A stretch of DNA of 52,890 bases from the NCBI GenBank assembly GCA_031253545.1, contig JAIRWH010000036.1, positions 1 through 52,890 on the forward strand. Direction: 5' to 3'. This document shows, one piece after another, positions 50,731 to 52,890 of this stretch. The position numbers were made by a program, and so were the translations under genes. The notes under the pieces were generated by a model. That model worked only from the letters and a program-made list of their open reading frames with translations, did no database searches and was not told the DNA's origin. The stretch comes from Oscillospiraceae bacterium (GTDB lineage: Bacteria; Bacillota; Clostridia; Oscillospirales; UBA929). The stretch's first letter is position 1; every line of letters starts with the position of its first letter.

Positions 50731-52173
50731 TCAGCCAAGCTCCAATATGCCGTATAACCCGTTGACTTTGGCAAACAGCGTGGTGCCGGAGATACCCAAT
50801 ATGTGGTCAAACTCCTGCGGCAGAAGCCTGTTCCCGGCCGTGTCGAGCAGTATCCACTTGCCGTCGCGCACAACGGCGGCGTAGACGGGCGGCTCGTCTG
50901 AAAGCTGAGGGTACCGCCCCGCGCCCGAATAAGAGCGCATGATGTTTTGGTCAATATCGCTCTCCGAGTAGATATAATCGGTAATCAGTTTGTTTCCGTA
51001 TGCCAAGGCGTATAGCTCGTCGGTGTAAGAGTCGTAATAATTCGGGTACTCCAAGCTCATGTCAATCTTCGAGAAGTCCGCCCTGCGCACCGCGCGGAAA
51101 CGCTGCGAATACCGGGGGAACAGCGAGTCAAACTCGCCGGCGGCGTACTCCGTCAGTTCGTAGCCGCTTTCGCTTGCCACAACGAGCATATACCGCCCCG
51201 CGGCGGGGTCATAGAGCCACTGCGCCACACCGTAACTGCCGTGTACGTCAAGCCCGCTGTGGGTGATTTCACCCGCGTATGGGCTTACGATTATATCAAT
51301 GTAACCGTAGAGACTGCCCGCGCCAAGCGTGTGCCTGTACCTGTAAGTCCCGCAGTCGCAGAGATATAAGTCGGGGTAGTCGTACTGCGGCGCGACGCGC
51401 CACGTAAGGCCGTTTTCGTCGGTAACCGTGTCTGCGGGAGGGTCTTGTTCGCGGTAGTAAAAATACACGGCGCAGTCGGGCAATATCTCCATCAGCTTAA
51501 AACATTCGTCTAACGAGAGCCGATTATCCACAGACAGCTCCTCCAATTTTGTCAGCCCCTGCAGCAGCTCCGAGCCGCCGAAGTATTCGCCCGTGCCGCC
51601 AAGGTGGAGGTAACGCAAGTTCGGCATATACCGCAGCGGTTCCAACTCGTTGTTTGGCGGGGCGGGGTCTAAGCTGAGGCTTGTCACCGCCGCTAAGTCG
51701 CTTTGCGTGATAACCCCTTCGGGTTTGTTTATGGCGGCGCGCACCTTTTCCTCAAAATAGGCGTTTGTGAAGGTAACCGCGTCGTCGCTCGGCGAGGGCG
51801 AGGGCGAGAGCGGCATTACGCCGGACGGCGAAACGTCGGGGGGCGAGGGGGAGAGCGGGTCGTCTTTCACGGTCGGCGAGGTGCCCGGCGGCTGCGGCGC
51901 GGCGGGGCGGGTGCTGAAATAATACACCGTGCCCGCGGTCGCGCCCAATATCACAAACGCCGCCGCCATGCTCGCCGCCTTGGCGAGCCACGCGCCGCGC
52001 GGGCGCGCCGCGGGCGCGGTATTTAAGGCGACGATGTTTTGCGCGGGCAGGGCGGCTTCGGTATCCGCTTTGACCGAACGCCCGGCGGCCGCTTTCCGCA
52101 TGGCATCCAGCGTCCTTTCGCGGGCCGCGCCGTCTAATGTCAGCCTGTCCATGTAGTCTTTGTAGTCTTTCAT
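50731..52173 (-). CDS. Membrane anti-sigma-like protein with LRR-like and WG-like regions
   Basis: A 480-residue protein. A cytosolic N terminus (MKDYKDYMDRLTLDGAARER) of about 65 residues is followed by a membrane segment (about 68-90), a Ser-Pro-rich linker, a leucine-rich stretch (LEPLRYMPNLRYLHLGG, LLQGLTKLEELSVDN), an undefined middle domain with CDCG, and a C-terminal WG-like repeat (DGKWILLDTAGNRLLPQEFD, VNGLYGILELG). The start at 52173 overlaps the sigma-factor stop as ATGA, with GGAGAA upstream. It is the probable anti-sigma partner, with an outside domain suited to ligand or wall contact. Confidence 0.78.
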   Translation of the reverse strand: MKDYKDYMDRLTLDGAARERTLDAMRKAAAGRSVKADTEAALPAQNIVALNTAPAARPRGAWLAKAASMAAAFVILGATAGTVYYFSTRPAAPQPPGTSPTVKDDPLSPSPPDVSPSGVMPLSPSPSPSDDAVTFTNAYFEEKVRAAINKPEGVITQSDLAAVTSLSLDPAPPNNELEPLRYMPNLRYLHLGGTGEYFGGSELLQGLTKLEELSVDNRLSLDECFKLMEILPDCAVYFYYREQDPPADTVTDENGLTWRVAPQYDYPDLYLCDCGTYRYRHTLGAGSLYGYIDIIVSPYAGEITHSGLDVHGSYGVAQWLYDPAAGRYMLVVASESGYELTEYAAGEFDSLFPRYSQRFRAVRRADFSKIDMSLEYPNYYDSYTDELYALAYGNKLITDYIYSESDIDQNIMRSYSGAGRYPQLSDEPPVYAAVVRDGKWILLDTAGNRLLPQEFDHILGISGTTLFAKVNGLYGILELG

Positions 52174-52637
52174 GCGTATTCTCCTTTCAATGTGTCTCTG
52201 AGCATGGCGCAAGCGCGGCTGTGGCGTTTGCGGACCGCGGACTCCGTGGCGTGGAGTATACGCGCCGTTTCCTTCACGGAGTAACCGTCGTAGTAGAGCA
52301 AATGCACCACGCTCCTGTACTTCGGCGGCAGGGAGGCGAGCAGCTCCATGCTGTCGCGCTCGTTTTCCGTCTCTGTCGGGTAGTCGTCCGTCAGCGGCAC
52401 TGTGGCCTTGCGCCACGGGGAACGCAGGTAATTCTTGCAGATATTCACCGTTACCCTTATGAGCCACGCCAGCTCGTGCTCCGGCGATTCGAAACGCGGG
52501 CGCTTTTCCACGAGCTTCACGAAGGCGTCTTGCACGGCATCCTCCGCCTCCTCCTTGCTGTGGAGCACGGCCGCCGCGACACGGAACATTTTCGTGCCGC
52601 AACGGTCCACAATTTCTTCCATTTGTCTGTTATCCAT
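52170..52637 (-). CDS. ECF-type RNA polymerase sigma factor
   Basis: A 155-residue sigma factor. Region 2: MFRVAAAVLHSKEEAEDAVQ and AWLIRVTVNICKNYLR; region 4: LASLPPKYRSVVHLLYYDGY and SVKETARILHATESAVRKR. Closely similar in layout to the factor at 33442, including FESPEHELAWLIRV versus FQSPEHEAAWLVRV, so the two pairs are probably paralogous. AAGGGGTGTG precedes the ATG at 52637. Confidence 0.93.
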   Translation of the reverse strand: MDNRQMEEIVDRCGTKMFRVAAAVLHSKEEAEDAVQDAFVKLVEKRPRFESPEHELAWLIRVTVNICKNYLRSPWRKATVPLTDDYPTETENERDSMELLASLPPKYRSVVHLLYYDGYSVKETARILHATESAVRKRHSRACAMLRDTLKGEYA

Positions 52638-52782
52638 GATTCACACCCCTTCATATCAATATACACCCGAGAGGGCGAAAGTGTGACAAAATATTTTTCG
52701 GGAGGCGCTGAACAATGCTTATGGCGGCGGTAATCTTCCCTCGCGCGCGAAAAAGCCTCCCCCGCTCACGGCGGGCGGGCGG

Positions 52783-52890
52783 CGGCGTGGTTGGTTGTTC
52801 AGTTGACGGTGATTAGTGGTTAGGGGACGGGGGGAGCGGGGGGACGTAGGGGCGGTTGAGGACAACCGCCCCTACGGGGAGCGGGGGCGG
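52783..52890. repeat. Dispersed intergenic repeat, copy F, with 14-bp hairpin
   Basis: GGTGATTAGTGGTTAGGGGA and a G-rich run are followed by a perfect 14-bp stem, CGTAGGGGCGGTTG (52845-52858) with CAACCGCCCCTACG (52863-52876), loop AGGA. The window ends inside what looks like another GGGGAGCGGGGGCG core. The stretch 52638-52782 shows no gene. Confidence 0.75.

Overview
The window looks like a chromosome segment of a GC-rich, anaerobic member of the Firmicutes, most likely a gut-type Clostridia lineage. The evidence is an IreB-family protein (a Firmicutes marker), RuvC together with RuvAB, Clostridia-style hybrid histidine kinases with the MSHEIRTPMNAI H-box, phenylacetate-CoA ligase next to an ACT-domain protein, an SdpI/ArsR pair, a holin-like type I toxin and an [FeFe]-hydrogenase-like sensor. 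Ribosome binding sites are AGGAGG-like, GTG and TTG starts are common, and many neighbouring genes overlap by ATGA or GTGA.

Layout. 1-6 kb is a decayed accessory island: a broken ISAs1-family element with its terminal repeats, AT-rich gene debris, an IS1-family remnant, tRNA-Leu and initiator tRNA-Met, a truncated tyrosine integrase, and a 2.4-kb cargo (a repeat-rich DUF6273 lipoprotein and a two-repeat CRISPR-like unit) bracketed by 71-bp inverted repeats. 6-12.7 kb is mostly housekeeping: paaK, ACT protein, methionine gamma-lyase family protein, ruvC-ruvA-ruvB, glmM. 12.7-19.3 kb is a leftward chemotaxis-type operon (double receiver, cheA, cheW, cheB, cheR, cheY, cheX) with no receptor or flagellar gene nearby. 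19.6-22.8 kb holds small rightward genes, a nicotinamidase-like hydrolase and an NCS2 permease. 22.8-29.4 kb is a sensory cluster: a 1079-residue protein that joins ferredoxin clusters and a hydrogenase-like H-cluster domain to a hybrid histidine kinase, translationally coupled to a Cache-domain hybrid kinase and followed by a MerR regulator. 29.6-34.8 kb carries an RHH protein/membrane protein pair, a compact type I toxin-antitoxin locus, a GH10 xylanase lipoprotein and an ECF sigma/anti-sigma pair. 34.8-45.7 kb runs leftward: fapA, pmbA, tldD, ireB, pheT, pheS, an MFS transporter, a YfcE phosphodiesterase, and SdpI with its ArsR repressor. 45.8-50.6 kb is a tight five-gene operon (circularly permuted ATP-grasp ligase, alpha-E protein, transglutaminase-like protease, two M14/AspA-like proteins). 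50.7-52.6 kb is a second ECF sigma factor with a membrane partner carrying LRR-like and WG-like sequence.

The most promising under-described loci are the hydrogenase-like sensor kinase cluster, the ATP-grasp/alpha-E/transglutaminase/M14 operon (which by family knowledge should build and cleave an unknown peptide-like product), and the toxin locus, where a perfect consensus antisense promoter faces a 31-codon membrane peptide. All functions are inferred by reading sequence only; no database search was possible.
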